This document shows positions 34,758 to 44,718 of a stretch of 64,000 nucleotides of DNA, in pieces. The stretch's first letter is position 1. The number at the start of each line of letters is the position of its first letter. A program made the translations under genes and the position numbers. Source of the DNA: Bacteroidales bacterium (GTDB taxonomy: Bacteria > Bacteroidota > Bacteroidia > Bacteroidales > Marinilabiliaceae); NCBI GenBank assembly GCA_015061285.1, contig SUWW01000016.1:34523-98522 (forward strand), written 5' to 3'. Under the pieces are notes generated by a model. That model was not told the origin of the DNA, ran no database searches, and worked only from the letters and a program-made list of their open reading frames with translations.

Positions 34758-35162
34758 TTACGCTGAGGCAGCTATTGCGTCTGCCATCATATCTACAAAT
34801 TTCTGGATCTGTTTCGAGACGAGCATTTTCATCATCGGGTTAAGATCCGCTTTGAGAGTGACTTTTATTCTTGAGTCGTAGGGCGCAACTTCTTTCATCT
34901 GCACCCAAAGGTTGAAGTTGAATTGCACAGTGCCATCGGCTGCATACTTCACGTAGTCGCACACTTTGCGATCTACTATTCTCAGTCCCATTCGTCCAAT
35001 TTTGTCTACAGTGAATCGGCAAGAGTCTTCATCGGCTTCGTAGTCGGTTACTTTGTCTTGCGGAATCATCTTCGACAACGAACGCATATCGGCCAATCGG
35101 TCGTAGATGGCTTGCGTGGCGTTGCGAGCAACTTTTATGGCACTTTCAAATTTCGTTTCCAA
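34758..35162 (-). CDS. SRPBCC (START-like) family protein
   Basis: 134 residues. A helix-grip fold is suggested by the starting strand 'FESAIKVARNATQAIYDRLAD', the central strands 'CRFTVDKIGRMGLRIVDRK' and 'VQFNFNLWVQMKEVA', and a long C-terminal helix ('KMLVSKQIQKFVDMMADAI'). The SRPBCC superfamily binds hydrophobic ligands. The ligand here is unknown. It sits 31 bp after pyrE and 31 bp before apbE, and is probably cotranscribed with both. Confidence 0.75.
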   Translation of the reverse strand: METKFESAIKVARNATQAIYDRLADMRSLSKMIPQDKVTDYEADEDSCRFTVDKIGRMGLRIVDRKVCDYVKYAADGTVQFNFNLWVQMKEVAPYDSRIKVTLKADLNPMMKMLVSKQIQKFVDMMADAIAASA

Positions 35163-35193
35163 TGCTATTAGTATCTATATATAAATACTATTA

Positions 35194-35841
35194 CTACTCT
35201 TTTAGGTCGTTGCGCCAATTTGCTGGATCTTTGCGCCACTCTTTGAGTGTGTCGATGTCGTTGGCTGTTACGTAGCCTTCTTCAACGGCAGCCTCTATCA
35301 TATCGTTGTAGTTGCTAAGTGTATTGAGCTGTACGTTAGCTGCTTTGAATGCATCTTCCGAAACAGGAAAACCATACGTGAATATTGCCAACATGCCAAC
35401 CACTTCTGCTTTGGCGTTGCGCAATGCTTCAACGGCTTTCAAACTGCTACCTCCAGTAGATATGAGATCCTCAATCACCAACACTTTCTGGCCTTCCTTC
35501 AAATCGCCTTCGATGAGATTCTCAAGTCCATGATTTTTAGGTGCTGAGCGTATGTATATGAATGGTTTATTGAGTAAGTCGGCAACGAGTGCTCCTTGGG
35601 CTATTGCTCCAGTAGCGACACCTGCTACTACATCGAAGTTGTCGCCATATAAGCGGCGAGCTTCATCGGCAAACGCCTTTTTTATGTATGTACGTACATC
35701 GCTGTACGATAATGCCTTACGGTTGTCGCAGTAAATTGGCGATTTCCAACCTGAAGCCCATGTGAATGGTTGCGCAGGTGATAGCTTGATAGCTTTTATG
35801 TTCAGAAGCTGTTGAGCTACAACTTTTGATGTGTTCTCCAT
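35194..35841 (-). CDS. pyrE: Orotate phosphoribosyltransferase
   Basis: 215 residues. It joins orotate to PRPP to form OMP in pyrimidine synthesis. The PRPP loop is 'VLVIEDLISTGGSSLKA' (about 115-131). 'FTWASGWKSPIYCDNRKALSYS' carries the orotate-binding part, 'VAGVATGAIAQGALVADLL' the dimer region and 'YIRSAPKNHGLENLIEG' the flexible loop. A -7 box of TATTTTTG lies 24 bp upstream, so pyrE heads the unit. Confidence 0.95.
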   Translation of the reverse strand: MENTSKVVAQQLLNIKAIKLSPAQPFTWASGWKSPIYCDNRKALSYSDVRTYIKKAFADEARRLYGDNFDVVAGVATGAIAQGALVADLLNKPFIYIRSAPKNHGLENLIEGDLKEGQKVLVIEDLISTGGSSLKAVEALRNAKAEVVGMLAIFTYGFPVSEDAFKAANVQLNTLSNYNDMIEAAVEEGYVTANDIDTLKEWRKDPANWRNDLKE

Positions 35842-35864
35842 CTGTTTATATATTGATTTTGCTA

Positions 35865-35872
35865 CAAAAATA
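35865..35872 (-). promoter_or_regulatory. -7 box of the pyrE unit
   Basis: Minus-strand TATTTTTG fits TAnnTTTG. The expected start is about 6 nt downstream. No -33 box at the usual spacing was recognised. Confidence 0.45.
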
Positions 35873-35964
35873 AATTACTTGCTTATAACAAAAAATAGAG
35901 AATTATTAATTCCTAATTCTACCACATGTCGTTCGAAAGAGTAGGGAAGATGTCGAAATAAATA

Positions 35965-35996
35965 TAGTGAAAGGGCTACCACATGAGTGATAGCCC
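35965..35996 (-). terminator. Terminator of the GH105 gene
   Basis: GGGCTATCAC and GTGGTAGCCC (minus strand) form a ten-pair stem (one G-T pair) with a four-base loop. The T run after it is short (TTTC), so termination may be leaky. Confidence 0.6.
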
Positions 35997-36015
35997 CGTT
36001 TATTTATTCTCTTTT

Positions 36016-37380
36016 TTATTGTTTGTCTGCAACCCTTTCGTGCTCTACGGCTGCCAATATGAAAGTGCCAATGGCTTTACCTTCATTTTGAGTAATGCGG
36101 GTGTCTTTGCCATTGAGGTAGTAGTTGATGGTGCCAGTGCGTGAATGGTCTTTTGCTGGACCAAGACCTGCCGAAGCACATATGTTGGTTATGTTTAGCA
36201 CTCCTCCTTCGTGGTTGATGAAGTGTTTCTGCATACCATCATAAGCTTTATCGGCAGCTTGCTTATAAGTATTGCTATCGAGTAAGCCTAAGCGAGCACC
36301 TTTGTAGAATACGTATGCAAACATTCCTGTTGCCGACGATTCCAGATAGTTCGATTGAGTGCCTACGTTGAATGTTTCGCCATCTACAATGTCGCCTTTG
36401 CCATCGGCAGCTACATTGGCATCGTATTGCAAAAGTTGATACCATGTGCCCGAAGTTTTGTCTTGCCATCGTAGCAGACCTGCGCATATTGTCTGGAAGT
36501 TTTCAAGCAGTGTCTCGTAGTCGGCGTGGTCTTTAGGCATCCATTCCAAGATGTCGACCAAAGCACCAGCATACCAACCCATCGAGCGTGCCCAAAATTC
36601 GGGACTGCAGCCTTTGTAAGGAGCCTCTTTTCTTGCCCAAAATGAGTTCTCTTCGTCGGGAGTTGCCGACCAAGCGTGGTAGCAGAGTTGCACATCAGGA
36701 TTGTATGTATGATTGTGTAGTATGATGAATTGACGGGCTACATCGCTCCAAGCGGAGTATAGACTATCGTGCGAAATTCGATTGGCATTATTGAAAAGCC
36801 ATTCGCCATATAGTGCAGGTGCCATATACAAGCCATCGAGCCACATCTGGTTAGGATAACGTTTCTTGTGCCAAAAACCGCCAGTTCCTTCGAGATCGTT
36901 GCTTATGCGTTGATGGTCGCGCGCTAATTTGGTGACTATCAATGTGAGAGCATTGTTGTATCTGTTTGCGAGAGCTGTGTCGCCTTTCGATAGAGCGTCT
37001 TTTATTAGTGGAAAATATATTTTCCCTGCAGCCAAATCGTCGACATTCGATTCGCCAAGAGCCGTTACGTTTTTAGGGCGTTTGAATATTTCGTTGCCAT
37101 CTTCCGACGTGCTATAATTGGCGTAGTCTCTCACGGCATCGATATATTCGCTCTTTTCGGGGTAGAGCTCGTATGCTTTCAAAACGGCATTGGCAACTAA
37201 TCCCGAAACGTAGTCCCACCCCGATGTTGCAAGCGAATCTTTGTGGCTATTGCCGCAATAGAAATCTACTAAGCCTCGGCTTTCTACAATCTCTTGTGAT
37301 AGAGGTTTTGTTTGTCCGCTATTGTTGGTGCATGCCACGGCGCAAACACCTACTGTCAGTGCTGATAATAGTGCTTTCAT
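36016..37380 (-). CDS. GH105-type unsaturated glucuronyl/rhamnogalacturonyl hydrolase, lipoprotein
   Basis: 454 residues with a lipoprotein signal ending in Cys17 ('CAVAC'). GH105/GH88 enzymes cut the unsaturated uronic acid left by polysaccharide lyases, for example from rhamnogalacturonan. The helical barrel is recognised by 'LEGTGGFWHKKRYPNQMWLDGLYMAPALYGEW', where the Asp of WLDG (about residue 184) is the expected catalytic acid. 'FWARSMGWYAGALVDILEWMP' and 'SGTWYQLLQYDANV' are further family blocks. It follows the small membrane protein gene by 20 bp, so it may be read from the ftsB run. L-rhamnose mutarotase at 3.8 kb could use the same glycan's rhamnose. Confidence 0.85.
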   Translation of the reverse strand: MKALLSALTVGVCAVACTNNSGQTKPLSQEIVESRGLVDFYCGNSHKDSLATSGWDYVSGLVANAVLKAYELYPEKSEYIDAVRDYANYSTSEDGNEIFKRPKNVTALGESNVDDLAAGKIYFPLIKDALSKGDTALANRYNNALTLIVTKLARDHQRISNDLEGTGGFWHKKRYPNQMWLDGLYMAPALYGEWLFNNANRISHDSLYSAWSDVARQFIILHNHTYNPDVQLCYHAWSATPDEENSFWARKEAPYKGCSPEFWARSMGWYAGALVDILEWMPKDHADYETLLENFQTICAGLLRWQDKTSGTWYQLLQYDANVAADGKGDIVDGETFNVGTQSNYLESSATGMFAYVFYKGARLGLLDSNTYKQAADKAYDGMQKHFINHEGGVLNITNICASAGLGPAKDHSRTGTINYYLNGKDTRITQNEGKAIGTFILAAVEHERVADKQ

Positions 37381-37400
37381 TGTTGGTTGATATGCTTTTA

Positions 37401-37730
37401 TTATTTCTGTTGTTCTTTGCCAATGCGGAAACTCACGTATAATTCAACTACCGATGATATGACAAGAGGTAGAATCCAATATTTACGTGATGTATATATA
37501 AGGTAGGCAGATGCAAGCATAAGTGCAGCCGAAAACAACTGTATTGATAGCAGGCGCATGATGTTGCGGTTTGTTTCCCTTGCTCGTATGTATAATCTGC
37601 ATAAAAACAATACAACAGCCGATGCGGCTAAAGCCATCCACGCCCAACTAAAACTTGCTAAGTGCAGTACTACAGCTACAAGCGCTGCATACATAGCTAC
37701 GGTGGCTATGAGATATATTTTGTTTGTCAT
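37401..37730 (-). CDS. Small integral membrane protein, function unknown
   Basis: 109 residues with four hydrophobic segments (about 4-26, 29-46, 56-78 and 82-99) and a charged tail. I do not recognise a family with a known function. It overlaps ftsB by 4 bp (ATGA) and ends 20 bp before the GH105 gene. Synteny with ftsB and an M23 endopeptidase suggests an envelope role. Confidence 0.7.
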   Translation of the reverse strand: MTNKIYLIATVAMYAALVAVVLHLASFSWAWMALAASAVVLFLCRLYIRARETNRNIMRLLSIQLFSAALMLASAYLIYTSRKYWILPLVISSVVELYVSFRIGKEQQK

Positions 37731-38029
37731 TTGACGATAAAAATTACTTCGTCGCTCTTTTTCATGAAATACTCTTCGCGAGCAAATTTTTCGAGTTGAC
37801 TTCTATCCGAACTAAGCTCCTCCATTTTCCTATGATCGCGCTCGATAGCGTTTTGTAGCTGAGCTTTTTCTTCTTGTAGTTCACTCACTTTTCTGTGTAG
37901 GTTGATACGCACAAAAATGTTGTCTTCGTCTATAAACGTCATCCATATTACAAAACCTAGGACGAAAAACGTAATACGATTTTGAAATAATGGCTTTATA
38001 ACTTCAAGTATGTCGCTGCGTGTCAACAT
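37727..38029 (-). CDS. ftsB: Septum formation initiator FtsB/DivIC
   Basis: 100 residues: a short cytoplasmic head, one membrane helix (about 19-35, 'ITFFVLGFVIWMTFI'), then a coiled coil ('LHRKVSELQEEKAQLQNAIERD', split by length) and the family end 'REEYFMKKSDEVIFIV'. It belongs to the division complex with FtsL and FtsQ in the inner membrane. It lies 14 bp after the M23 peptidase gene and overlaps the membrane protein gene by 4 bp. Confidence 0.85.
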   Translation of the reverse strand: MLTRSDILEVIKPLFQNRITFFVLGFVIWMTFIDEDNIFVRINLHRKVSELQEEKAQLQNAIERDHRKMEELSSDRSQLEKFAREEYFMKKSDEVIFIVK

Positions 38030-38043
38030 ATTATTTTGTAATG

Positions 38044-39018
38044 CTAATCAAAAGTCTTGTTTGAATTGGTTGAGATCTCTATCATTTTCTCATATTCGTC
38101 GGGCTTCAAGTCTTCTTGGAAGTAGTAGAATTGCGGGTTTACCTTTTTCCCACGAAGACTAACTTCGTAGTGAATATGAGGAGCAGTGGAAGTTCCCGTT
38201 GAGCCTACGTAGCCAATCACGTCGCCGCGCTTAACCTTCTGGCCAACTTTGCAATTGAACTTGCTCATGTGGGCGTATGTAGTCTGATAGCCAAAGCCAT
38301 GATCTATTTTGACATGTTTGCCGTAGCCGCTGTAGCTTGATTCTACCGCCACTACAACGCCATCGCCAGTAGCATAAATTTCAGTACCCGTAGGCGCTGA
38401 AAAGTCCATGCCTTCGTGGAACTTCTTTATTTTATATATAGGATGAATACGCCACCCCCAGCCCGAAGCCGTGCGGCGCAAGTCCTTATTATTTATAGGC
38501 ATAATAGCAGGAACGCAGTTTGTCAGTTCCTTGTTACGCTTAGCGAGGGTAATAATTTCATCGAAAGATACGCTTTGAACGTATAGTTGTTTGGCTATCA
38601 TGTCGAGATGCTTGGTGGTGGCAATCACCATTTCGCTATTGCTTATGTTTTCAAGGTCCTCGTAGCGGTTGATACCACCGAAGCCAGCTTTACGCACGGA
38701 AGTAGGTATAGAGTCGGCTTCGTATATAACGCGATATATATTTTCATCGCGCATGTGCACATCTTCAAGTACCTCCTCTATTTGGTCTAAGCGTTTTTCT
38801 AAAATATTGTATTGTGTGAGCAGTTCTTGCTTTTCGCGCTTAAGTTTCAGCTCTTCAGGGCTGTCGAGTACGTATACGAAAACAAAAAAGAATACTATGC
38901 CGAGTACTATCGACAAACCCAAATAGATGGTGGCTTGCGATAGATAATATTTGAATCCGTGTTCTACTTTACTGTAGCTAAGAGTGTTCGGGTCGTAATG
39001 GTAATGGTTCTTTGACAT
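38044..39018 (-). CDS. M23 family metallopeptidase, membrane-anchored
   Basis: 324 residues with one membrane helix near the N-terminus (about 35-55) and a coiled coil ('LKLKREKQELLTQYNILEKR'). The peptidase domain has the zinc motif HxxxD in 'FHEGMDFSAPTG' and HxH in 'HIHYEV', both intact, so it should be an active peptidoglycan endopeptidase. 'GSTGTSTAPHIHYEVSLRGK' is the typical end. Its gene begins the ftsB run, so a role in septal wall splitting is likely. The helix-coil-M23 plan resembles activator-type peptidases, but with catalytic residues kept. Confidence 0.9.
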   Translation of the reverse strand: MSKNHYHYDPNTLSYSKVEHGFKYYLSQATIYLGLSIVLGIVFFFVFVYVLDSPEELKLKREKQELLTQYNILEKRLDQIEEVLEDVHMRDENIYRVIYEADSIPTSVRKAGFGGINRYEDLENISNSEMVIATTKHLDMIAKQLYVQSVSFDEIITLAKRNKELTNCVPAIMPINNKDLRRTASGWGWRIHPIYKIKKFHEGMDFSAPTGTEIYATGDGVVVAVESSYSGYGKHVKIDHGFGYQTTYAHMSKFNCKVGQKVKRGDVIGYVGSTGTSTAPHIHYEVSLRGKKVNPQFYYFQEDLKPDEYEKMIEISTNSNKTFD

Positions 39019-39093
39019 TCCTTGTGTTATTATTCAAAATATTCTTGAAACGTAAAAAACGATATTGCCAACAAAGGCCTTTTTCGATTCAAG

Positions 39094-39124
39094 TTGGCAA
39101 AATTATCAATATAATCTATTTTTG
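39094..39124 (+). promoter_or_regulatory. alaS promoter (TTGG -N19- TATTTTTG)
   Basis: TTGG at 39094-39097 and the -7 box TATTTTTG at 39117-39124 are spaced by 19 bp, matching the Bacteroidota primary sigma pattern. The start codon is 24 bp downstream. Confidence 0.65.
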
Positions 39125-39147
39125 CAAGAAAAAACAATTAAGTACAA

Positions 39148-41781
39148 ATGACAGCAAGCGAAGTGCGTGAAAGCTTTTTGGAGTTTTTTCGCTCAAAGAA
39201 CCACAAAATTGTTCCCTCCGCCCCAATGGTCGTGAAGAACGATCCGACGTTGATGTTTACCAACGCCGGAATGAATCAATTCAAAGATGTAATCTTGGGC
39301 AACTGCCCAATAACCTCGCCTCGTGTGGCGGATTCGCAAAAGTGTTTGCGTGTCTCGGGTAAGCACAACGACCTCGAAGAGGTTGGTCACGATACCTACC
39401 ATCACACGATGTTTGAAATGCTTGGCAACTGGTCGTTTGGCGACTACTTCAAAGAAGAGGCTATTGCATGGGCTTGGGAATATCTCACCGAAGTTATAAA
39501 ACTCGACAAAGACCGCCTATACGTAACAATATTCGAAGGCTCTAAAGAAGAGGGCTTGGAACGCGACGTAGAGGCTTACAATTGTTGGAAAAAGCATATT
39601 TCCGAAGACCGAATTCTCGATGGAAATAAGCATGATAATTTTTGGGAAATGGGCGATACTGGTCCTTGTGGTCCTTGCTCGGAGATCCACTACGACATGC
39701 GCCCCGATGAAGAACGTAAACTCGTGAATGGCCGCGACCTCGTAAATAAGGATAATCCTCAAGTGATTGAAATCTGGAACAACGTGTTCATGCAGTTCAA
39801 TCGCAAGGCTGACGGAAGTCTCGAGCCTCTACCCAATCATCACGTTGATACTGGTATGGGTTTCGAACGTTTGGTACGCGCCGTTCAGCATAAGACCTCT
39901 AACTACGACACCGATGTATTTACACCATTGCTCGATAAAATTGGAGAGATTGCAGGTGTTAAGTATGGCGATAATGAGCAAGTTGACATAGCTATGCGCG
40001 TTATGGCCGACCACATACGTACACTCGCTTTCTCAATCACCGATGGTCAGTTGCCTTCAAACAACAAGGCAGGCTACGTGATTCGTCGTATTCTTCGTCG
40101 TGCAGTTCGCTATAATTATACATTCCTTGGTGGACGTGAAGCTACTCTCTACAAGCTCATACCTACGCTCGTAGCTACTATGGGTAAGGCTTATCCAGAA
40201 CTCGTCGCTCAGCAAGAACTTGTTACTAAAGTTATAAAAGAGGAAGAGGAATCGTTCCTTCACACTTTGGCAACGGGTATAGGCATGCTCGATAAAATTA
40301 TGGCCGAGACCAAGAAGAAGGGCGAGACCGTAATTAGTGGTAAAGTAGCTTTTGAACTTTACGATACATACGGATTCCCACTCGACCTTACAGAACTTAT
40401 TCTGAAGGAGAATGGCTTAACCGCAAATAAAGATGAGTTTGAAGTGGAAATGAATGCTCAGAAGCAGCGCGCGCGTAATGCTACGGCTATCGAGGCTGGC
40501 GACTGGGTTTACCTCTCGCACGAGGAGAAAGAGGATTTCATTGGCTACGATGTGCTCGATGCTGACGTTGAGATAGTGCGCTATCGTACGGTGAAGGCTA
40601 AGAATAAAGAGCAATTCCAACTCGTGTTCGACCGCACTCCTTTCTATGGCGAGAGTGGTGGTCAGGTTGGTGATACTGGCTACATAGAATCAGAAGGCGA
40701 GAAGATTGAAATTCTTGATACTATAAAGGAAAACAACCTTATCATTCACCTTGCAAAACGTTTACCTTCTAATCCTTCGGCACATTTCCATGCTCAAGTA
40801 GATGTAGAACGTCGTACGGCAATAGCTAACAACCACACCGCAACTCACCTCATGCAAGAGGCTTTGCGTACGGTTCTTGGCTCTCACGTAGAGCAAAAAG
40901 GTTCGTTGGTTTCGCCTGATTATTTACGATTCGACTTCTCTCACTTCCAGAAAGTTACCGACGAGGAGATAGCAGAGGTTGAGCGTCTCGTAAATAAGAA
41001 GATTCGTGCCAATGTAAAACTTGAGGAGATGCGCGCAATTCCTATCGCAGAGGCTCAAAAACTTGGCGCTATGGCTCTCTTCGGTGAGAAGTATGGCGAT
41101 AAGGTTCGCGTGATTAAGTATGGCTCATCAATTGAGTTCTGCGGTGGTACACATGTTCCGCAAACTGGTCAAATTGGCTACTTCAAGATAATTAGCGAAG
41201 CATCGGCATCGGCTGGCGTTCGTCGTATCGAGGCTGTGACTGGCGCTAAGTTCGATGAACTCTTCAATGCACAATGCAAGATCCTCAACGAGATTCGCGA
41301 TATTGTTAAGTCGTCGAACAACCTACAAAAAGCAGTTGAGTCGTTGGTTCTCAATAATCAGAAGCTTGAAAGTCAGGTTGGTAGCTTGATGGATAGCATG
41401 ATGAATATTGAGAAGACCAACTTGAAAGACAAATCGGAGAAAGTTGGTAATGTCGATTTGCTCGTTGCTGAGGTAAAACCAATGTTTGCCGAGAAGCTCA
41501 AAGACCTCGCATACCAGATGCGCGCTGAATACAGCGAAGTTGTGGTAGTGCTTGGTACTGTAGTGGCTGAGAAACCACAGATTGTGGTGATAATCTCCGA
41601 CAGCCTCGTGAAAGAGAAGAACTTGAATGCCGTAGAAGCTATCAAGTCGATAGCTAAACACATTCAAGGTGGCGGCGGTGGTCAGCCATTCTTCGCTTCG
41701 GCAGGTGGTAAGAACGCAGGTGGATTGAACACTGCACTCCGCGAAGCTCGCTACTACTTCAATGAGAAGTTGAGTAAGTAA
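39148..41781 (+). CDS. alaS: Alanyl-tRNA synthetase
   Basis: 877 residues, normal length. It charges tRNA-Ala in the cytoplasm. Class II motifs are '[15 protein letters not shown]' and '[14 protein letters not shown]' at the start, '[12 protein letters not shown]', and motif 3 '[12 protein letters not shown]'. The editing domain shows '[16 protein letters not shown]' and '[15 protein letters not shown]' (zinc ligands). The C-Ala domain ends with '[20 protein letters not shown]'. The start at 39148 fits the family '[14 protein letters not shown]'. Confidence 0.97.
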   Translation: MTASEVRESFLEFFRSKNHKIVPSAPMVVKNDPTLMFTNAGMNQFKDVILGNCPITSPRVADSQKCLRVSGKHNDLEEVGHDTYHHTMFEMLGNWSFGDYFKEEAIAWAWEYLTEVIKLDKDRLYVTIFEGSKEEGLERDVEAYNCWKKHISEDRILDGNKHDNFWEMGDTGPCGPCSEIHYDMRPDEERKLVNGRDLVNKDNPQVIEIWNNVFMQFNRKADGSLEPLPNHHVDTGMGFERLVRAVQHKTSNYDTDVFTPLLDKIGEIAGVKYGDNEQVDIAMRVMADHIRTLAFSITDGQLPSNNKAGYVIRRILRRAVRYNYTFLGGREATLYKLIPTLVATMGKAYPELVAQQELVTKVIKEEEESFLHTLATGIGMLDKIMAETKKKGETVISGKVAFELYDTYGFPLDLTELILKENGLTANKDEFEVEMNAQKQRARNATAIEAGDWVYLSHEEKEDFIGYDVLDADVEIVRYRTVKAKNKEQFQLVFDRTPFYGESGGQVGDTGYIESEGEKIEILDTIKENNLIIHLAKRLPSNPSAHFHAQVDVERRTAIANNHTATHLMQEALRTVLGSHVEQKGSLVSPDYLRFDFSHFQKVTDEEIAEVERLVNKKIRANVKLEEMRAIPIAEAQKLGAMALFGEKYGDKVRVIKYGSSIEFCGGTHVPQTGQIGYFKIISEASASAGVRRIEAVTGAKFDELFNAQCKILNEIRDIVKSSNNLQKAVESLVLNNQKLESQVGSLMDSMMNIEKTNLKDKSEKVGNVDLLVAEVKPMFAEKLKDLAYQMRAEYSEVVVVLGTVVAEKPQIVVIISDSLVKEKNLNAVEAIKSIAKHIQGGGGGQPFFASAGGKNAGGLNTALREARYYFNEKLSK

Positions 41782-41802
41782 TAAAGCGATAATTACAAAT
41801 AA

Positions 41803-41838
41803 TAAAAAGCGCGACTCAAGTAATTGGGTCGCGCTTAT
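41803..41838. terminator. Bidirectional terminator between alaS and the TonB receptor
   Basis: AAGCGCGAC (41807-41815) and GTCGCGCTT (41828-41836) form a nine-pair stem with a 12-nt loop. The T run is strongest on the minus strand (GCTTTTTATT), so it ends the receptor gene and probably also alaS. Confidence 0.75.
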
Positions 41839-41879
41839 TGTTTTGTAGGCAAACGATGAAAATCTGTATTACAGAGATT

Positions 41880-44690
41880 TTATAGGTATATAAATACGCC
41901 CATCGAATAGGTGCCACCAATCTTGTCGCCGTAGACGAACTCTTGTTTTTGAGTGTTGAAGAGGTTTTTGCCTCTGAAGTATAGCTCAAATGACGATGTG
42001 GGGCGATAGCCAATTTTCAGGTCGGCAGTGAAGCGTGCATCGAGGGTTTGAGTGCCATAGAGCGTTTCGTATTCACGTTTGCTCATGAAGTTGCATACGA
42101 GTGATGTCTCTATTTGGCTCATAGGTTTGTATACAAGGTTTACAGAGCCATAGAACGATGGTGTAGCTTTGTGTTTGTGCTTATTCTCTGTTTGTGCTCG
42201 TTTGTAGGCTTGTGTGGCAAAATAGTAGTTTGAGCCGTCGTTGCGAATGTCGTATTTTATGGCGTAGTATGCAGCCAAATATTCATTGACCGATATTGTA
42301 GAAGGATCGAACCAAGCCAAACCGCTTTCGTTCTGAAATTTGGGCACGTTAGGTTGACCATACAGAATATTGAAGCCTTCGAATACGGCGCGTTCATACG
42401 CCATTTTGTAGAGTTGTGCTGCATCTTTGTCGTCCACAAGTTGCATCTGTTCCAAGTTCTCTATCATCATTATAGCATCGTGAGCATATTGAGTATAGTC
42501 GTTGCCCGTATTGCGATAGCGACTTAATCCGTTGGTAAATTCATCTACAAACGAAGCTTTTCTGTTGATAGAAGAGCCATTGTATCCAATGAGGCTTTCG
42601 AGGGTTTTGGCTCTCGATTGGTCGAGTTGCGAAGCTATGGCTTCAGCTTGGTTATACTTATAATAATTGTCGATATAAGTATGCTGACCATTGATATTTA
42701 TTTTGGCAATAAGTTTTGGCGAAATAATCCAATCGGCACTGATGGAGAGCCCCATCTGATGAGTTTCGTATGGCAAATTTTGATATTGAATGATGGCTTT
42801 AGAACCAAAATTCTCGTTTATTGCGCCCAAATTTTCGTTTACAAATTGCTCTACAGTGTTGCTTGTCCAAGCCTCAGTGAGGTCGCTTATGAAACTATTC
42901 ATTTGTGCGCTGGTGAGGTAGAGCATCGATGATTGCGATTGCAAAGCACCGAAGTCTTTCGAGAGCGAATAGAAAGCTTCAATGTCGATAAGAAGAGCAT
43001 CGTTAGGGCGCAGACGATATCCCAGTTCAAAATTGTCAATATGCATAATGTCGGCGTCTTCGTTGCCTATGTAATTTATTACCTTGGGTAGTGGCAAATT
43101 CTCGCGATTCCACGTATAGTTAGCCGAAGTGTTGGTCAAGTTGGCCGAACGCATTGCGCGTGCATAGGAGAGACGAAGGAAATTGTTGTTGTTGATTTGT
43201 TTGCTTGCTATGAGTTGCCACGAGTGATTCCATTTGCTTGGAATATTGGTCTTGTCCGAGCGAAAACCGCCAATGAAGCGCCACGAGTCGAGCTTATAGT
43301 CGATACTAATGCTTGGTGCTATGTCGGTTATCTTGGCTGAGCCGTTGAAATAACCATTATTCTCGTAATCTTCGTATCTAATCCATTGATAGTCAACTTC
43401 AGGTCGGATGTTTAGATTGCTGCCAATAAGTATGTCATAATCGACAATGGCACCTAAAACTTGGCTTTTCTCTTTGAATCCAGGCACACCTAACGCGTAG
43501 TTCTGTGGCCCCTGAGCGTAGTTAACGTTGAAGTGAAGCGTTTTTATGCGTGTGTCGATATTGCCGTAGGCGGTTTTCGACGAACGCTGGTTTATTGAGA
43601 AATAATCGTCAGAAATAGGCGAACATGCCGATATGGAGTTCTGGTAACCACCTGTAATATTTATGCTTACAAACTCATTGGGTATGATTGTTAGATAGCC
43701 ATTTACAATTTTTGAATCGCGCGATAGCTGAGGCTTCTCAAACATTTTCGTGGAAGGAGTGTTGGGCTCAATTATGGAGTATGTTTCATCAATATACTGA
43801 TTGGTTACAGCGTTGAGAGTTGACGTGCGATACTCCATTTGCTCCAGATTAGAAGCATCAACATATCCACCATTAGCAAAGTTGGTTTCGCCCCAATATA
43901 TATTGTCGTTAGGTATTATGTATATTTTGTCGTTTTCACGTTCTTGCTGCATATAACTAATAGACACGCCAGCAAACACTTTATTGTTGAAGTTCTTCCT
44001 TATTGCAGCACTTCCATGCCCCATCGAGAAGTTGCCTATATTAGCAGCAAAATCGACAGAAGTGTCTTCGTTGCTCTGTTTTTGAGTGACAATATTTATC
44101 ACGCCTTGCACAGCATTGGTTCCATACAAAACGGAAGTTGCACCACGTATAACTTCAATGTGGTCTATATCGGCAAATGAGATAGGAAGCATATCGAAGG
44201 CAATGCCACCAAACGCGTAATTGTGGCATATACGCCCATCAATCATTAGCAAAGTATTAGAATTTTCGGTGTAGAGAAGCATCTGATTGTCGGGAATATT
44301 ATTCAAACCTCTGATATGTATATCGAAGTTGCCGTTTACTTTTTCTTGTACTATTATGCCAGGTATTAGTCGCAGAGCCTCTTCTATGGTGGTTACTCCG
44401 TAAGTCTGCATCTCGGTGCGAGAAAGGCTTGTGGTTGATAATGGGGCAGTGAAAGCGCTTTCGTCTTTTTTCGAAGCGGCCGAAACGCTTTTGTTCATTA
44501 TGATGCTAAAAAGCTCGTCAACCGACGAAACACCAAGTAAACTAACAGCTTGCATAAGCTCTTCGAGAGGCAAGTCAGATAGCTCTTCTACCGACATTGA
44601 GAGTACGTTTTCGCGGGTTAATTTATTCTGGGCGTAGCAACTTGAAGATATGTATATAAATGCCAATAGTGCTATTGAAAAGTATTTCAT
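41880..44690 (-). CDS. TonB-dependent receptor with N-terminal extension
   Basis: 936 residues with a Sec signal (to about 21). Residues 25-70 hold a short helix-rich extension ('LSMSVEELSDLPLEELMQAVSLLGVSS') before the plug. The plug is at about 80-200: 'TIEEALRLIPGIIVQEK', 'IHIRGLNNIPDNQMLLYTE', 'IEVIRGATSVLYGTNAVQGVINIVT'. The barrel ends in 'GGTYSMGVFIYL'. No carboxypeptidase-like domain and no SusD partner are present. It resembles catecholate/colicin I receptor types, but the ligand is unknown. It lies 28 bp after the SUMF1-fold lipoprotein gene, so the two form a unit. Confidence 0.85.
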   Translation of the reverse strand: MKYFSIALLAFIYISSSCYAQNKLTRENVLSMSVEELSDLPLEELMQAVSLLGVSSVDELFSIIMNKSVSAASKKDESAFTAPLSTTSLSRTEMQTYGVTTIEEALRLIPGIIVQEKVNGNFDIHIRGLNNIPDNQMLLYTENSNTLLMIDGRICHNYAFGGIAFDMLPISFADIDHIEVIRGATSVLYGTNAVQGVINIVTQKQSNEDTSVDFAANIGNFSMGHGSAAIRKNFNNKVFAGVSISYMQQERENDKIYIIPNDNIYWGETNFANGGYVDASNLEQMEYRTSTLNAVTNQYIDETYSIIEPNTPSTKMFEKPQLSRDSKIVNGYLTIIPNEFVSINITGGYQNSISACSPISDDYFSINQRSSKTAYGNIDTRIKTLHFNVNYAQGPQNYALGVPGFKEKSQVLGAIVDYDILIGSNLNIRPEVDYQWIRYEDYENNGYFNGSAKITDIAPSISIDYKLDSWRFIGGFRSDKTNIPSKWNHSWQLIASKQINNNNFLRLSYARAMRSANLTNTSANYTWNRENLPLPKVINYIGNEDADIMHIDNFELGYRLRPNDALLIDIEAFYSLSKDFGALQSQSSMLYLTSAQMNSFISDLTEAWTSNTVEQFVNENLGAINENFGSKAIIQYQNLPYETHQMGLSISADWIISPKLIAKININGQHTYIDNYYKYNQAEAIASQLDQSRAKTLESLIGYNGSSINRKASFVDEFTNGLSRYRNTGNDYTQYAHDAIMMIENLEQMQLVDDKDAAQLYKMAYERAVFEGFNILYGQPNVPKFQNESGLAWFDPSTISVNEYLAAYYAIKYDIRNDGSNYYFATQAYKRAQTENKHKHKATPSFYGSVNLVYKPMSQIETSLVCNFMSKREYETLYGTQTLDARFTADLKIGYRPTSSFELYFRGKNLFNTQKQEFVYGDKIGGTYSMGVFIYL

Positions 44691-44718
44691 TTTGTGCTTT
44701 GTAGTTGAGGAATAATGA

